From NCBI RefSeq assembly GCF_900105155.1, contig NZ_LT629762.1:4492501-4556500 (forward strand): a stretch of 64,000 bases of DNA. The letters are read 5' to 3'. Positions 63,174 through 64,000 of the stretch are shown here, piece by piece (positions within the stretch are counted from its first letter, which is position 1; the number at the start of each line of letters is the position of its first letter). The translations under genes were made by a program, and so were the position numbers. The notes under the pieces were generated by a model that had not been told where the DNA came from, made no database searches, and worked only from the letters and a program-made list of their open reading frames with translations. Origin of the DNA: Pseudomonas prosekii. Its GTDB lineage: Bacteria; Pseudomonadota; Gammaproteobacteria; Pseudomonadales; Pseudomonadaceae.

Positions 63174-63269
63174 CTGTAGGAGCGAGGCTTGCCCGCGAAG
63201 AGGCCGTGTCAGTCGACATCATGTGTGAATGACACACCGCCTTCGCGGGCAAGCCTCGCTCCTACAGGG
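63174..63269. repeat. REP doublet between aotP and argR
   Basis: CTGTAGGAGCGAGGCTTGCC and its inverted copy with a 45-base centre, the same family as at 36660. It may limit read-through from aotP to argR. Confidence 0.85.
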
Positions 63270-63356
63270 GATCGCTGCCAGTTTCGAGATTTGCGTTCAT
63301 TTACGGGCTAGCATTGGCCCATGCCTCATCACTGTTTTAGTTTCGGATTGCCCGCC

Positions 63357-64000
63357 ATGACTGCCCATCGAATTGGTTTCCTGATTTGGCCCAGCACTAA
63401 AGCTCTGACGCTTGCGCTGGCTGAGGAGGCCTTGCGTGTTGCTCAGCGTGTGCATCCAGACGTTGTCTACGAACTGTCGTTTTTACAGGCCGAACCGCCG
63501 ACCGAAGGCGCCTGGCAATTGCCCGGTGAGCCATGGGCCGGCAAGCTCGAAAACTTCCAGAAACTGTTTTTGCTCGCCGATGAGCCGCCGACCGCATTGG
63601 CCCCGGCGCTCAGCAGTTCGCTCAAACAACTGGTGCGCGCCGGTTGCGTGATTGGCGGGTTGTCCGCCGGTGTTTACCCATTGGCGCAACTCGGTTTGCT
63701 CGACGGTTACCGCGCTGCCGTGCACTGGCGCTGGCAGGACGATTTCGCCGAACGCTTCCCCAAAGTCATCGCCACCAGCCACTTGTTCGACTGGGATCGT
63801 GATCGCCTTACCGCGTGCGGCGGCATGTCGGTACTCGACCTGCTGCTGGCCGTATTGGCCCGCGACCACGGCGCCGAACTGGCCGGTGCCGTGTCCGAAG
63901 AACTGGTGGTCGAGCGCATCCGCGAGGGCGGCGAGCGCCAACGCATTCCGCTGCAAAACCGCCTCGGTTCCAGCCATCCGAAGCTCACCCAAGCGGTGCT
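63357..64000 (+). CDS. argR: Arginine-responsive AraC-type regulator (partial, runs off the edge)
   Basis: The first 214 codons of a protein beginning MTAHRIGFLIWPSTKALTLALAEEALRVAQ (key residues GFLIWP, TLALAEE). The visible part is the class I glutamine amidotransferase/DJ-1-like sensor domain (VIGGLSAGVYPLAQLGLLDG, TACGGMSVLDLLLAVLARDHG). The AraC helix-turn-helix is expected beyond 64000. Its place after aotP matches Pseudomonas ArgR, which activates aot and arginine catabolic genes and represses synthesis. An in-frame ATG 12 codons earlier (63321) is open. Confidence 0.9.
   Translation, partial: MTAHRIGFLIWPSTKALTLALAEEALRVAQRVHPDVVYELSFLQAEPPTEGAWQLPGEPWAGKLENFQKLFLLADEPPTALAPALSSSLKQLVRAGCVIGGLSAGVYPLAQLGLLDGYRAAVHWRWQDDFAERFPKVIATSHLFDWDRDRLTACGGMSVLDLLLAVLARDHGAELAGAVSEELVVERIREGGERQRIPLQNRLGSSHPKLTQAV

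Noticed and set aside
1876..63269. CRISPR array
   Set aside because: Direct repeats in the window are REP units in inverted pairs with related, not unique, spacers; no cas gene is present.

Overview
The window is a stretch of chromosome from a Pseudomonas of the fluorescens type. Evidence: high GC, dense gene packing, Pseudomonas-specific families (DUF2025, DUF2790, the aotJQMOP-argR and gntR/gntK/gntP layouts, class Ia nrdB, AcsA), and intergenic gaps filled with Pseudomonas REP palindromes of at least four sequence families. No rRNA, tRNA or CRISPR array was seen.

Layout. 0-8 kb: fadD-type acyl-CoA ligase, small stress proteins, BrkB membrane protein, peptide deformylase, GST and a cytosolic double-PAS chemoreceptor. 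7.7-12.7 kb: two hypothetical genes, an MFS carrier, a second GST, and a divergent PACE efflux pump/LysR pair. 12.7-16 kb: gluconate regulon, gntR divergent from gntK-gntP, with three near-identical operators. 16-19.3 kb: alaC aminotransferase, LysE-type exporter, small binding and acetyltransferase proteins. 19.3-21 kb: a complete IS3-family element (1249 bp) that has landed inside a 135-bp tandem REP array. 21-25 kb: flavin-binding protein, GNAT, then a four-gene ECF42-type sigma factor cassette (SnoaL-like, DGPF/YCII, AHSA1-like, sigma) with a matching promoter. 25-28 kb: a second LysR/PACE divergent pair and an SDR/LysR divergent pair. 28-37.4 kb: PiT phosphate transporter, ZntB-type cation transporter, MCP, GAF histidine kinase, PepSY protein, glycerophosphodiesterase, DUF2025 and DUF1003 proteins. 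37.6-40.2 kb: a frameshifted double-PAS chemoreceptor and a MASE2-GGDEF diguanylate cyclase. 40.3-45.1 kb: TetR/metallo-hydrolase divergent pair, secreted amidase, an HTH protein and an AraC regulator.

45.2-53.3 kb is the accessory region. It holds three tandem copies of an exported protein family; the first has lost its signal peptide and is fused in frame to the front of a TauE/SafE (TSUP) transporter. Next come an uncharacterised protein with a Cys/His cluster and an ATPase + HNH pair whose facing ends are both cut exactly at the ends of a second IS3-family element that lacks a target duplication. The ATPase gene is visibly AT-rich, so it is probably acquired DNA.

53.4-64 kb: nrdB without nrdA beside it, a small exported repeat peptide, a DUF2790 protein, acsA, then the arginine/ornithine ABC transporter operon aotJQMOP, preceded by ArgR-like half-sites and followed by argR, which runs off the right edge.

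All product names rest on reading the translated sequences and on remembered family motifs; no database search was possible.
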